Shown here: piece after piece, positions 18,125-26,535 of the stretch
Position numbering within the stretch: position 1 is the stretch's first letter
How the letters are laid out: every line of letters begins with the position of its first letter
Assembly (NCBI RefSeq): GCF_900129925.1
Contig: NZ_FQXI01000001.1
Span: forward strand, 248,001-312,000
Direction of reading: 5' to 3'
Source of the DNA: Anaerosphaera aminiphila DSM 21120
GTDB taxonomy: Bacteria; Bacillota; Clostridia; Tissierellales; Peptoniphilaceae
DNA: 64,000 nt
Position numbers and translations under genes: made by a program
The notes under the pieces: generated by a model
Seen by the model: the letters and a program-made list of their open reading frames with translations, nothing else
Databases searched by the model: none
What the model was told of the DNA's origin: nothing

Positions 18125-18679
18125 ATGAAAAACTATAAAAAAATATTACTATCTTTATCTTTACTACTGATTTTCACTTTAACTGCCTGTTCAAAAAATG
18201 AAAATGCAGAAGTAAAAGAGGCATTAGAAAATACATCTTATGAAATTTCTCTCTACTTCCCATCTAAAGACTATGTGGAAAGTGGAAATGAAGAAAATAA
18301 GTTTGTAATGGTTAGCAGCCTTAAGTCAAATTCTGTTGACTTTGTATTTGACGCTGTTAAAGATTTAAAAAATGCTCCAAAAGTTTCTGGTGAAAGTGCT
18401 GAAGTAGTAGAAGTCTACCCTGCCATACCTGAAAAAATAACTATCAATTCAGTTAAAGTTAATGGATATACTGCCACTGTTGATTTAAGCTCTAAAGACT
18501 TAAGCGGTGGGAGCTTAGATGAAGAAATATTAATTTCTTCAATATTTAAAACGCTTACTTCTACAACTAACAATGGAGAAACTTTTATTACCAGTGTTCA
18601 GTTTACTGTTGATGGCGAAATAGTCCAATCTCTAATGGGTCACTTTGATGTAAGTAATGTAATAGAACAGGAAATATAA
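18125..18679 (+). CDS. GerMN-domain lipoprotein
   Basis: The 184-residue exported lipoprotein has a lipobox LTAC at about residue 22 and one GerMN domain (PF10646): ISLYFPSKDY, an LKNAPKVSGESAEVVEVYPAIPEKI core and VNGYTATVDLSSKDL. These domains occur in sporulation/germination protein GerM, but also in non-sporulating Firmicutes as envelope lipoproteins of unknown function. The start is ATG with AAGGAG. It diverges from ftsH and ends at a terminator shared with recR. Confidence 0.75.
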   Translation: MKNYKKILLSLSLLLIFTLTACSKNENAEVKEALENTSYEISLYFPSKDYVESGNEENKFVMVSSLKSNSVDFVFDAVKDLKNAPKVSGESAEVVEVYPAIPEKITINSVKVNGYTATVDLSSKDLSGGSLDEEILISSIFKTLTSTTNNGETFITSVQFTVDGEIVQSLMGHFDVSNVIEQEI

Positions 18680-18680
18680 A

Positions 18681-18703
18681 AAGACACGTAAGTGTCTTTT
18701 TTA
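18681..18703. terminator. Terminator between the GerMN gene and recR
   Basis: AAGACAC/GTGTCTT with a short loop is followed rightward by T6. The recR stop codon lies at its right edge. Confidence 0.7.
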
Positions 18704-19303
18704 TTTTAATTCTCTTCTGTTGTTTAACGCCGTGGAAATTGTTATTTCATCATAGTATTCCAAATCTCCACCAACTGGTATTCCATAAGCTATTCTAGTA
18801 GTTTTTATTCCCAGCGGAACTGTTATTTTTGATATATAAAGTGCTGTAGTATCTCCTTCAACTGTTGGATTAGTAGCTATTATTATTTCTTTTACACTGT
18901 CATCTTCCAATCTCTTTAAGAGCTCCCTAATTTTTAAATCATTGGGTCCTACTCCCTTTTGAGGTGATATAGTGCCATGCAAAACGTGGTAGAGTCCATT
19001 ATAACACCTTGTTCTCTCCATAGCCTCAACGTCCTTTGGATATTCCATAACACATATTATACTATTGTCTCTCTTGCTGCTTGAACAAATTTTACATGGG
19101 TCTTCATCTGTAAAATTTGAACAAATGCTACATTCCTTTACATTTAATTTTGCATCTATAATAGACTCCGATAAGTTTTTAACTTCACTTTCCTTCATAT
19201 CTATTATAAAATATGCCAATCTCTGCGCTGTTTTACTTCCAATGCCCGGCAACTTATTTAATTGGTTTATTAAATTTTCTATGGGCTTTGCAGTTGTCTT
19301 CAT
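18701..19303 (-). CDS. recR: Recombination protein RecR
   Basis: A 200-residue RecR of normal length. It has a helix-hairpin-helix LPGIGSKTAQRLAYFI (about 15-30), a four-Cys zinc finger (CSICSNF ... CKIC, about 57-72), a Toprim domain beginning IICVMEYPKDVEAME and the C-terminal Walker-like region. It loads RecA with RecO/RecF at gaps. It is the last gene of dnaX-ebfC-recR, and its ATG is two bases after the ebfC stop, so translation is probably coupled. Confidence 0.93.
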   Translation of the reverse strand: MKTTAKPIENLINQLNKLPGIGSKTAQRLAYFIIDMKESEVKNLSESIIDAKLNVKECSICSNFTDEDPCKICSSSKRDNSIICVMEYPKDVEAMERTRCYNGLYHVLHGTISPQKGVGPNDLKIRELLKRLEDDSVKEIIIATNPTVEGDTTALYISKITVPLGIKTTRIAYGIPVGGDLEYYDEITISTALNNRRELK

Positions 19304-19305
19304 AA

Positions 19306-19650
19306 TTACAGTCCCGGAATATTAAGTCCACCTGTAAGTTTATTCATTTCTGAACTTGCTTTTTGTTCAGCAACTCTCATTGCCTCATTTACAGCTGCGA
19401 CAATTAAATCTTCTAACATTTCCACATCTTCCGGATCAACTACTTCTTCGTCTATCTTTAGTGCAACTAATTCTTTATTGCCATTTACTCTTGCCGTTAC
19501 AGCTCCTCCACCTGAAGTTGCCTCAACTTCTTGAGTTTTTAAATCCTCTTGCATTGTTTCCATTTGTTTTTGAAGTTTTTGAACTTGTTTCATCATGTTG
19601 TTCATATTTCCTCCGCCACCTTTTGGAAATCCTGGGTATCCCTTAGCCAT
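19306..19650 (-). CDS. ebfC: YbaB/EbfC nucleoid-associated protein
   Basis: The 114-residue member of PF02575 has a Gly/Met/Asn-rich N-terminus, the [17 protein letters not shown] coiled-coil tweezer arm and the [17 protein letters not shown] strand region. It binds DNA as a dimer. It sits in the classical position between dnaX and recR, nine bases after dnaX, with a GGAGG site overlapping the end of dnaX. Confidence 0.92.
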   Translation of the reverse strand: MAKGYPGFPKGGGGNMNNMMKQVQKLQKQMETMQEDLKTQEVEATSGGGAVTARVNGNKELVALKIDEEVVDPEDVEMLEDLIVAAVNEAMRVAEQKASSEMNKLTGGLNIPGL

Positions 19651-19659
19651 ATTGTCCTC

Positions 19660-21351
19660 CTATATTTTTTGTATATTTTCTTTACCAAATACATCTTCTA
19701 CTTTTTCAATCACACTTCCCTTGTCCTTTAAATTTGACAGTACAAACTTTACTTCTATACTCTCACTAAAGAACTTACTCAAAAATTCCGTTAAAAATTT
19801 TATATTGTCCTCATTAGAAATAGCCTTGTAGTTAAAAAAGTTTTTCTCATCATATTCTATAAACAGTGTATTGTCTTTAAAATCTGCAATTTTTGCCATT
19901 CCCAGAAGAACTGCCACATTTACTCTTCTCTGTTGTTTTATTTCATTTAAAATTTTATTCCAATTCTCTAAAATAATATCTAAAGTGATTTTGCTAACTG
20001 TAGTAGTTTTAGTTTCACCTGACTTAACATCTGTTTTTAAATTAAGATTTTCGGAATTAATTTCCTTTGAAATACTTTTAGATTGTTGAGTCTGTGTTTT
20101 TATTGTAGAAATCTCTACTTCCTCATCTAACTTTTGTAAAGTGCGTTCTACACTACTATGCGATTGTATTCTTTCTTCAGAAATATCTGTGTTTTCAAAA
20201 CTTTTTCCTGAACTTTGTAGATTTTTTAACTTTTCTTCTAGTAATTCAACTCTTGCAGCTAAACTACTTTCATTTTCAAGACTATTTATTCTTATAATAC
20301 TCATTTCAAAAATAGTTCTCTTATCTTGAACATACTTAACATTATTTAATGTCTCACTTAATATTTTAAGTATTTCTATTATTTTATCAATACTAATTTT
20401 TTTAGCAAGCCTTATATATTCATCTAATTTTGTAGTATAAAATAATTCTTTTGGATTTTTAACTGTTTTAACTACCATTAAATTTCTAAAATACATTATT
20501 AAATCAGATATTAATATAGTAATATCTTTTCCCGCCATGTAAATATTATCCAAAGACAAAAGTGCTCTGTCAATATCAGATTCTATAAGTGCATCAATTA
20601 ACTCAAATATTATATCGTCATTAGTTACTCCCAGTATCTCTATAGCCAATTCATAGCTAATATGCTCATCTGTAAAAGACAGGCACTGATCTAAGAGTGA
20701 AAGTGCATCTCTCATTGCCCCATCGGAGTTATTTGCAATTAGAGCATATACTTCATCATCACATGATTTATTTTCAAGTTCAGTAATTCTCTTTAAATTT
20801 TCTATTATGGTATTTGTACCGATTCTCTTAAAATTAAATCTTTGTGTTCTAGACAATATTGTTTGAGGTATTTTTTCAGGTTCAGTTGTTGCTAAAATAA
20901 ATATTAAGTGTTTTGGAGGCTCTTCCAATATTTTCAAAAGCGCATTAAAAGCTCCCTTTGAAAGCATATGAACCTCATCTATTATATAGACTTTGTACTT
21001 AGATGTAGAAGGTGGGTATATAACTTTTTCTTTTAATTCCCTAATGTCATCTACTCCATTATTTGAAGCTGCATCCATTTCAACTACATCCATAACTCTA
21101 TCTTCTAAAATTGCCCTGCAGCTTTCACATTCATTACAAGGTTCTCCATCTTTTGGATTTAAACAGTTTACTGCTCTTGCAAATATTTTTGCAGCAGAAG
21201 TCTTTCCTGTTCCCCTAGTTCCTGAAAATAAATACGCATGGGACAACTCTTCATTTTTAATTTGATTTTTCAAAGCCATAACTATACTATCTTGTCCTAA
21301 AAGCTCTCCAAATGTCTTTGAACGGTATTTTCTATACAGTGCCTGATACAT
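19660..21351 (-). CDS. dnaX: DNA polymerase III subunit gamma/tau
   Basis: A 563-residue clamp-loader subunit. The start is ATG 21351, giving the typical YQALYRKYRSKTF opening, with GGGGAG eight bases upstream; a GTG three codons earlier would overlap that site. It has Walker A FSGTRGTGKTSAA, a zinc module CLNPKDGEPCNECESC, Walker B VYIIDEVHML and the sensor ILATTEPEKIPQTILSRTQRF. Domain III follows, then a Ser/Thr/Lys-rich linker (about 370-450) and a C-terminal tau region. I see no convincing A-rich slippery site for a shortened gamma form. Confidence 0.93.
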   Translation of the reverse strand: MYQALYRKYRSKTFGELLGQDSIVMALKNQIKNEELSHAYLFSGTRGTGKTSAAKIFARAVNCLNPKDGEPCNECESCRAILEDRVMDVVEMDAASNNGVDDIRELKEKVIYPPSTSKYKVYIIDEVHMLSKGAFNALLKILEEPPKHLIFILATTEPEKIPQTILSRTQRFNFKRIGTNTIIENLKRITELENKSCDDEVYALIANNSDGAMRDALSLLDQCLSFTDEHISYELAIEILGVTNDDIIFELIDALIESDIDRALLSLDNIYMAGKDITILISDLIMYFRNLMVVKTVKNPKELFYTTKLDEYIRLAKKISIDKIIEILKILSETLNNVKYVQDKRTIFEMSIIRINSLENESSLAARVELLEEKLKNLQSSGKSFENTDISEERIQSHSSVERTLQKLDEEVEISTIKTQTQQSKSISKEINSENLNLKTDVKSGETKTTTVSKITLDIILENWNKILNEIKQQRRVNVAVLLGMAKIADFKDNTLFIEYDEKNFFNYKAISNEDNIKFLTEFLSKFFSESIEVKFVLSNLKDKGSVIEKVEDVFGKENIQKI

Positions 21352-21518
21352 TAAATTCACTCCCCAAGTAATTATAACATGATTTTAAACTTAATTCTTT
21401 ATGTTCTTATTTAAAAATATTTTATAATTCCATTACTTTTTACATTCTATACACTTAAATTTCACAGATTGCAGGTATTATATAGATAATCATTTATTAC
21501 TTAGGAGGTATTATTAAA

Positions 21519-21767
21519 ATGAAAATTAAAAAAATTCTTAGTGTTGCTACTGTTGGTGTTATGATGTTAGGTTTAGTTGCTTGTGGTGGAAAAGAAGAAG
21601 CTCCAGCAAACAACGCTCCAGCTAATAACACAGTTGAAGAACCAGCAGCAAACAATACTACTACAGAAGAACCAGCTGAAGAAGAAGCAGCTACTGAAGA
21701 AGAAGCAGCTACTGAAGAAACTCCAGCTAACGAAGAAGCTCCAGCTGAAGAAGAAGCAGCAAAATAA
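21519..21767 (+). CDS. Small acidic low-complexity lipoprotein
   Basis: 82 residues. The signal peptide has a lipobox LVAC at about residue 22, followed by only Ala, Glu, Pro, Asn and Thr: imperfect repeats of APANN, EEPA and EEEAAT. At DNA level the repeats use the same codons (GAAGAA, GCAGCT), so they can expand or shrink by slippage. It is probably an abundant membrane-tethered spacer or surface protein. The AGGAGG site and terminator are strong. No enzymatic domain is present. Confidence 0.75.
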   Translation: MKIKKILSVATVGVMMLGLVACGGKEEAPANNAPANNTVEEPAANNTTTEEPAEEEAATEEEAATEETPANEEAPAEEEAAK

Positions 21768-21780
21768 TTTAACTGATTTA

Positions 21781-21807
21781 AAAAGGAAGCAAATGCTTCC
21801 TTTTTTT
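21781..21807 (+). terminator. Terminator of the small lipoprotein gene
   Basis: AAAGGAAGC/GCTTCCTTT with an AAAT loop is followed by a seven-T run. Confidence 0.85.
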
Positions 21808-21838
21808 ATTATTTAAAATAGAGTATCTGTTTTTTTTA

Positions 21839-21847
21839 TGCTATAAT
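21839..21847 (+). promoter_or_regulatory. Extended -10 promoter of the zinc-ribbon gene
   Basis: TGCTATAAT lies about 30 bases before the start. No good -35 box is visible, as expected for the extended -10 class. Confidence 0.45.
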
Positions 21848-21879
21848 TAATTAAACTAACATAAAAGAAGGTGAGCTTA

Positions 21880-23415
21880 TTGTTTTGTTCAAATTGTGGA
21901 AGTAAAGTTTCTCCAAATGACAACTATTGCCCGGTCTGTGGCAAAAATTTAAAAAATGTTAAAGTTTCAATTGTCGATGAAAGCAATAAAAAAGAAGAAA
22001 AACAAGTAAATTTAAATGACTCCACTAAAGTCTTTAAACCTATTACAAATCTTGATGGAATAGATACAACTGACGATATTAAAAATATTATAAAAGCAGT
22101 TGACGAAAAAATCTCTCAAAATATTTCCGATTATGAAAATAAATCAATTTCAAATGACACATATGGCCCTGAAAAAAACAGTTCTAAAAATCCTAAGATT
22201 GTTAAACCGTCTGAAAAAACTGCCCAAAAAGCAGAAGTATTAAGTAAAGAGTCAAATGAAAAAACTGACATTGCTCCTGACACTGTAGTTGACTCAATAG
22301 AGGAAAAATCTGTTCCAAAGAAAAAAAGAAACTTAAAAGAAGTTTGGAAAGATTTTATAAATGAAGATGATGATGAATTTTCAATTTTTTCCTCTACAAA
22401 TGAAAAAAAACCTTTAACTAAGGAAGAGGACATTGAAATATCTTCTTCAACTGAATATACAACTTCTATGGAAAACACTTTAGGCATACCTAAGGTTGCT
22501 ATAGAAAAAGCTCTTTTAGAAAGTGAAAAAGAAGATTCTAAAAAAAGCTCAGACTTAAAAGATAAAAGTTCAGATGAAAGTAAAAAAGAACAACCTGTCA
22601 GCTATAAAAGTTTTACTGAACAAGTTAATGAAGAACTTAAGAAAAATAAAGTTGAAGATTCAGATTCCGTTAAAGAAGACAAGGATAATTTTTTTTCTAA
22701 AATAACAAAAAAAGCATCACAACAGAAAAAAAAAGTAAAAAATGAAGAAAAAAGTGAAAAAAATACACTAGATAATCCTAACTCAAAAGAAGATAAATTA
22801 AATTCTAATATTGGTGAAGTTAAAACCACAAAAAATTTTAGCACTACTTTTAAAAAGCACTTATTAAATTTAGAAGAATTTATAAATAAAAAAAATATTG
22901 AAATATTGGAAAAATTTTCTTCCTATAGAGCAGATTATACTAGAGTAATGCTACTGATATGTATACTTCTCTCTTCCCTACCTATAATTATTAGTATGAG
23001 AAGAATTTCCATAAGTTTATTTGTTTTAATAATACTTAAAAATTTATTTGAGATTTTTAAATTTTATTTTTCACTAAATATAGCCACTGAAAAAGATTGG
23101 ATTGAAACCAGTGATGAAGAAGTTGTCAACTACTCCCTTGTCAATTGGATGGTATGTGAAGCATTCTTGTTTATTGCATTTGTATTCTCTCCATGGGATG
23201 GTTTGTTTTCATTTAGTTTACTTAGTTCTCTAATGGCCCTACCACTTGCAACTATACTACTATTTATATTTGCAACTTTAATTTCAATAGGACAATATTG
23301 GGGACAACTTAAAGATAAGAGTAAAGTCAACTTTGTTGCATGGTATTTAATTCCATTTATATTATTTGACTTTGTTTCAAAAATTATATTTATAATTGCA
23401 AATTTAATGATTTAA
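21880..23415 (+). CDS. Zinc-ribbon membrane protein with long charged linker
   Basis: A 511-residue protein. I take TTG 21880 as the start, six bases after AAGGTG; a GTG three codons earlier overlaps that site. The first 25 residues form a zinc ribbon (CSNCG ... CPVCG). A Lys/Glu/Ser-rich, probably disordered region of about 290 residues follows. The C-terminal 170 residues contain about four to five membrane helices (VMLLICILLSSLPIIIS, ISLFVLIILKNLF and others). This is the common architecture of Firmicute zinc-ribbon membrane proteins of unknown function. It ends inside a 56-base palindrome and faces an orphan T-box. Confidence 0.7.
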   Translation: MFCSNCGSKVSPNDNYCPVCGKNLKNVKVSIVDESNKKEEKQVNLNDSTKVFKPITNLDGIDTTDDIKNIIKAVDEKISQNISDYENKSISNDTYGPEKNSSKNPKIVKPSEKTAQKAEVLSKESNEKTDIAPDTVVDSIEEKSVPKKKRNLKEVWKDFINEDDDEFSIFSSTNEKKPLTKEEDIEISSSTEYTTSMENTLGIPKVAIEKALLESEKEDSKKSSDLKDKSSDESKKEQPVSYKSFTEQVNEELKKNKVEDSDSVKEDKDNFFSKITKKASQQKKKVKNEEKSEKNTLDNPNSKEDKLNSNIGEVKTTKNFSTTFKKHLLNLEEFINKKNIEILEKFSSYRADYTRVMLLICILLSSLPIIISMRRISISLFVLIILKNLFEIFKFYFSLNIATEKDWIETSDEEVVNYSLVNWMVCEAFLFIAFVFSPWDGLFSFSLLSSLMALPLATILLFIFATLISIGQYWGQLKDKSKVNFVAWYLIPFILFDFVSKIIFIIANLMI

Positions 23416-23469
23416 AATTCTACGAAAAAATAACACTATTTAAATAGTGTTATTTTTTCGTAGAATTTT
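23414..23469. terminator. Perfect 56-nt palindrome, bidirectional terminator
   Basis: Two exact 28-base arms without a loop begin at the stop codon of the zinc-ribbon gene. Each strand has a run of six T residues inside the distal arm. It would stop both the rightward mRNA and any leftward transcript leaving the T-box leader at 23507-23747. Confidence 0.75.
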
Positions 23470-23506
23470 TTAGTAAAAATATTATTTAAGTTACTAATTA
23501 TGAGTA

Positions 23507-23747
23507 TAAAAAAATCTCTTTTTGATTTACAAAAAGAGACGATTTATCCGTGGTACCACTCTTGTTGATGCCATAAAGACATCCACTCAAAATCTTTAAC
23601 GCGATTATCCGTAAAGAGCTAAATTATTTCACTCTAAAATCTCCATGGTCCTATTTCATATTAAATCCATTCTTCGGCTCTCATCTACACCAAATTTTCT
23701 GTAAAACTTCAAAAATACTACTTCCCACTTCATAAATTATATAACTT
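23507..23747 (-). ncRNA. Orphan T-box leader RNA with no downstream gene
   Basis: Read leftward from its promoter, it has GAAGTGGGAAGTAGTA (T-box 5' arm), GATGAGAGCCG with AATGG, a stem II region followed by TACGGATAATCGCGTTA, the T-box GAGTGGTACCACGGA at 23561-23547 and a terminator TCTCTTTTTG/CAAAAAGAGA followed by T7 near 23508. The strand is set by the terminator and promoter. Downstream on this strand are only about 40 bases before the 56-base palindrome, then the 3' end of a convergent gene. The specifier is uncertain: AGG (Arg, 23652-23650, followed by A and best spaced before stem II) or TGG (Trp, 23645-23643). Confidence 0.7.
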
Positions 23748-23753
23748 ATTGAT

Positions 23754-23781
23754 ATAATATCATTTATTAAAAATTTGTCAA
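23754..23781 (-). promoter_or_regulatory. Promoter of the orphan T-box RNA
   Basis: TTGACA (23781-23776) and TATTAT (23759-23754) are spaced by 16 bases. Conservation of a good promoter argues that the RNA is still made. Confidence 0.65.
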
Positions 23782-23883
23782 TACCATTTTTAACTTTCTT
23801 TTAAATTACTTTAGAATATTTAAGTACATTATTGGGTAAATAAGAATTAATAGTATTTAAATACTTTAATTAATGGAGGAAAT

Positions 23884-25188
23884 ATGAAATATAACAAACA
23901 GATTGATAGGATCGTTAATTATATAAAATCGGGCGAAAAGAAAAAAGATGATTTTACTGTTGGAGCGGAATTTGAAAACTTTATAATAGATAAAGATACT
24001 TTAAAAACGGCTTCTTACTATGGAGAAAATGGTGTCGGTGAAACTCTTGCAGAGCTCTCTAAAAACCTTAATGCAAAACCTTTTTTTGATGGAGAGTATG
24101 TATTAGGCTTTGAAAAAGATGATTGGACTGTATCCACTGAACCTGGATCTCAATTTGAGCTAAGTATTAAATCTAAAAAAAATATAGTTGACCTTGTAAA
24201 TAGCTATGAAGATTTCATTAGAATAGTAGAACCTATCTTAGCTAAAAAAAATCAAGTTTTAATTTCTTTAGGATACCATCCTAAGACTACTATTGATGAG
24301 ATTAAAATACTTCCTAAGGAACGCTACTCTCATATGTTTAATTACTTTAAAAACAAGGGTACTATGGCCCACAACATGATGAAGGGAACTGCATCAGTTC
24401 AAGTTGCAATTGATTTTTACAATGAAGATGATTTTAAAAAGAAATATTTTTTAGGAAGTGCGCTTTCACCTGTTTTATATACTATGTTTGACAATAGTTT
24501 TATTTTTGAATCAAAACCCTATGATAGCAATAATTTAAGGCAAAAAATATGGGAAAATACTGATTCTGATCGCTCAGGTGTACTACCTATTGCCTTTGAC
24601 AAAGACTTGTCCTATGAAAAATATGCTGAATTTATTTTAAATTCTCCTCCTATTTTTATGGAAAAGGACGGAGAAATAGTTAGCACTGGAGATACACTTT
24701 TTAAAGATCTATTTAATCCTGATACTGATTCCGATGATGATATTTTTCACGCTATGAGTATTGTTTTTCCAGATATTAGATTAAAAAAATATTTAGAATT
24801 TAGAATGATGGATGGTTTAAAATATCCTTTAAACTTTTCTGTTGTAGCACTTATAAAGGCTCTTTTTTACAGTGAAGATAATTTAAATATTTTATATGAA
24901 AAATTTAAAGATGCCTCTTATAAAGATGTTATTGATGCAAAAAACTCAACACAGCAGTTGGGACTAAACGGAGAATATCTTGGTGAAAAAATCTATGACT
25001 TGGAAGAATTTATTTTAAACCTTGCAACAAAGGGTTTGGCTCCCGATGAGGTTAAGTATTTAGATCCTATAATAGAATTATCTAATAACAGACAAAGACC
25101 TAGAGATATATTTGAAAACTCCTATAAAAAATATGGACTTAACAAAGCAGTTTTAGAAAATAAAATAGAGGTGCCAGATGTACAATAA
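23884..25188 (+). CDS. Glutamate-cysteine ligase family protein (GCS2 type)
   Basis: A 434-residue carboxylate-amine ligase of the GCS2 fold (PF04107). FTVGAEFENFIID (about 25) matches the family G-E-E metal/ATP motif, WTVSTEPGSQFELS the glutamate site, MMKGTASVQVAIDF the central strand and YLEFRMMDGLKYP the C-terminal E-R-D motif. It should form gamma-glutamylcysteine, or ligate glutamate to another amine, with ATP. The start is ATG with GGAGG. It overlaps the next gene by 11 bases, so the two products are expected in fixed ratio. The usual Firmicute route is the fused GshF, so the split pair is unusual. The amine acceptor is not proven. Confidence 0.78.
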   Translation: MKYNKQIDRIVNYIKSGEKKKDDFTVGAEFENFIIDKDTLKTASYYGENGVGETLAELSKNLNAKPFFDGEYVLGFEKDDWTVSTEPGSQFELSIKSKKNIVDLVNSYEDFIRIVEPILAKKNQVLISLGYHPKTTIDEIKILPKERYSHMFNYFKNKGTMAHNMMKGTASVQVAIDFYNEDDFKKKYFLGSALSPVLYTMFDNSFIFESKPYDSNNLRQKIWENTDSDRSGVLPIAFDKDLSYEKYAEFILNSPPIFMEKDGEIVSTGDTLFKDLFNPDTDSDDDIFHAMSIVFPDIRLKKYLEFRMMDGLKYPLNFSVVALIKALFYSEDNLNILYEKFKDASYKDVIDAKNSTQQLGLNGEYLGEKIYDLEEFILNLATKGLAPDEVKYLDPIIELSNNRQRPRDIFENSYKKYGLNKAVLENKIEVPDVQ

Positions 25189-26491
25189 TGAATATGTAGA
25201 AAAATATATTAATCTTGTAAAGAAAGATGAGGAGTTATATTTTAAAGACTATTTAAAATATCAGGACAACATTGCAAAATCTAATGCAATATACAAAGGC
25301 GAACCTGTCCCCGCTCTATATCAAGGATTTTTTTATTCTGAAAGAGAAAAAGAAAATTTTAACAAAATGACAAAGGTTCTCGTAAGTATTACCAATAAAA
25401 TTACAAGTGAATATTTAACTAATAGCCAATACAGAAAACTATTTAACTTTTCAAAAGACTTAGAGAACTTAATTATTCACGATCCGGGTTATACTATTCC
25501 TGCTCCAATGGCTCGATATGACATGTTATATGCAGGAGCGGATAAATTTAAATTCTGCGAATTTAATACTGATGGAACCTCAGGAATGAATGAAGATAAT
25601 ATTATTGGAAGTCTATTAATGCAGACTGAGGCTTTTAAAAGTTTTAAAAAAGACTATGAATTGGAAAATATAGAGCTCTTTACACCATGGGTAACAGAGT
25701 CTACTAAAATATATGAAAATATATATAGTAAAAAGCCTAATGTTGCAATTGTTGACTTTTTAGATATTGGAATATCCAGTGAATTTGATGAATTTAAAAG
25801 ATACTATAATAAACTGGGCTTTAACTGTGAAATTTGTGACGTCAGAAAGTTGACATATACTGATGGCAAGTTAAAATGCGATGATTATGAAATAGATTTA
25901 GTATATAGACGTATGGTCACAAAAGAATTTATGAAACACTATAATGAGCTACCTGAGTTTATTGAAGCTTACTATGACAATGCCTTTATGATGTTGGGAT
26001 CTTTTAGGTCTCAAATAATGCACAGTAAAATTATATTCACTATATTATCTCACGAAATTACTAAGGGCATTTTATCTGATGAAGAAAATGATTTTATAGA
26101 AAGACACTTTCCTGAAACTTGTCTTTTAAAAGATGAAGACGACATTAGAATTTTAATGGAAAATAAAGATAAGTATATTTTAAAACCTGCCGATGACTAT
26201 GCAAGTAGTGGCGTTTATGCTGGAAAAGATTATTCTTCTGAAGAATGGAAGGAAAAAATAAATACTTCTATTGATTTAAATTATATTTACCAAGAATTTC
26301 TTGAAGTTGAACCACTGAGTTTTATTGAGTTTAATGAAAATGGGAAATTAGAGGTTAATAACTTTAATGCAGTAATCGGGATGTATATATACAACGAAAA
26401 ATTTATTGCACCATATACTAGAATAGGTAAAAATTCCACAGTAGGAGGTCAGGGAAACTACTACTCTGCTCCTAATATACTAGTAAAATAA
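25178..26491 (+). CDS. ATP-grasp ligase of the glutathionylspermidine-synthase family
   Basis: The 437-residue protein resembles the C-terminal synthetase domain of Gsp/YgiC proteins (PF03738). It has GYTIPAPMARYDMLY, FCEFNTDGTSGMNED (a substrate-binding signature), VYRRMVTKEF, then ATP-grasp elements KYILKPADDYASSGVYAG and the metal-binding SFIEFNENGKLEVNNFNAV. It starts inside the preceding ligase gene (ATG 25178) behind AGAGGTG. It probably adds glycine, a polyamine or another amine to the first ligase product. There is no amidase domain. The pathway product could be glutathione made by a non-canonical enzyme or a different thiol. Confidence 0.75.
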   Translation: MYNNEYVEKYINLVKKDEELYFKDYLKYQDNIAKSNAIYKGEPVPALYQGFFYSEREKENFNKMTKVLVSITNKITSEYLTNSQYRKLFNFSKDLENLIIHDPGYTIPAPMARYDMLYAGADKFKFCEFNTDGTSGMNEDNIIGSLLMQTEAFKSFKKDYELENIELFTPWVTESTKIYENIYSKKPNVAIVDFLDIGISSEFDEFKRYYNKLGFNCEICDVRKLTYTDGKLKCDDYEIDLVYRRMVTKEFMKHYNELPEFIEAYYDNAFMMLGSFRSQIMHSKIIFTILSHEITKGILSDEENDFIERHFPETCLLKDEDDIRILMENKDKYILKPADDYASSGVYAGKDYSSEEWKEKINTSIDLNYIYQEFLEVEPLSFIEFNENGKLEVNNFNAVIGMYIYNEKFIAPYTRIGKNSTVGGQGNYYSAPNILVK

Positions 26492-26519
26492 ATAACTGCT
26501 CTTAAAAGAGCAGTTATTT
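26490..26519. terminator. Bidirectional terminator between the ATP-grasp gene and the flavodiiron gene
   Basis: AATAACTGCTCTT/AAGAGCAGTTATT with a two-base loop is followed on both sides by T-rich tails. Confidence 0.8.
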
Positions 26520-26535
26520 TTATATTTATTTTTAA

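Noticed and set aside
19660-20100. Programmed frameshift site in dnaX producing gamma
   Set aside because: I found no A AAA AAG-type slippery heptamer followed by a hairpin in the expected region.
22131-22844. Leftward frames of 80-118 codons opposite the zinc-ribbon gene
   Set aside because: They are Ser/Phe/Leu-rich mirror images of the Lys/Glu/Ser-rich linker, without ribosome sites.
23547-23561. A T-box on the + strand controlling the glutamate-cysteine ligase gene
   Set aside because: The core GTGGTACCAC is palindromic, so the motif alone is ambiguous. The terminator with its T run, the stem I motifs and the promoter all fit only the - strand, and the ligase start lies over 300 bases away.
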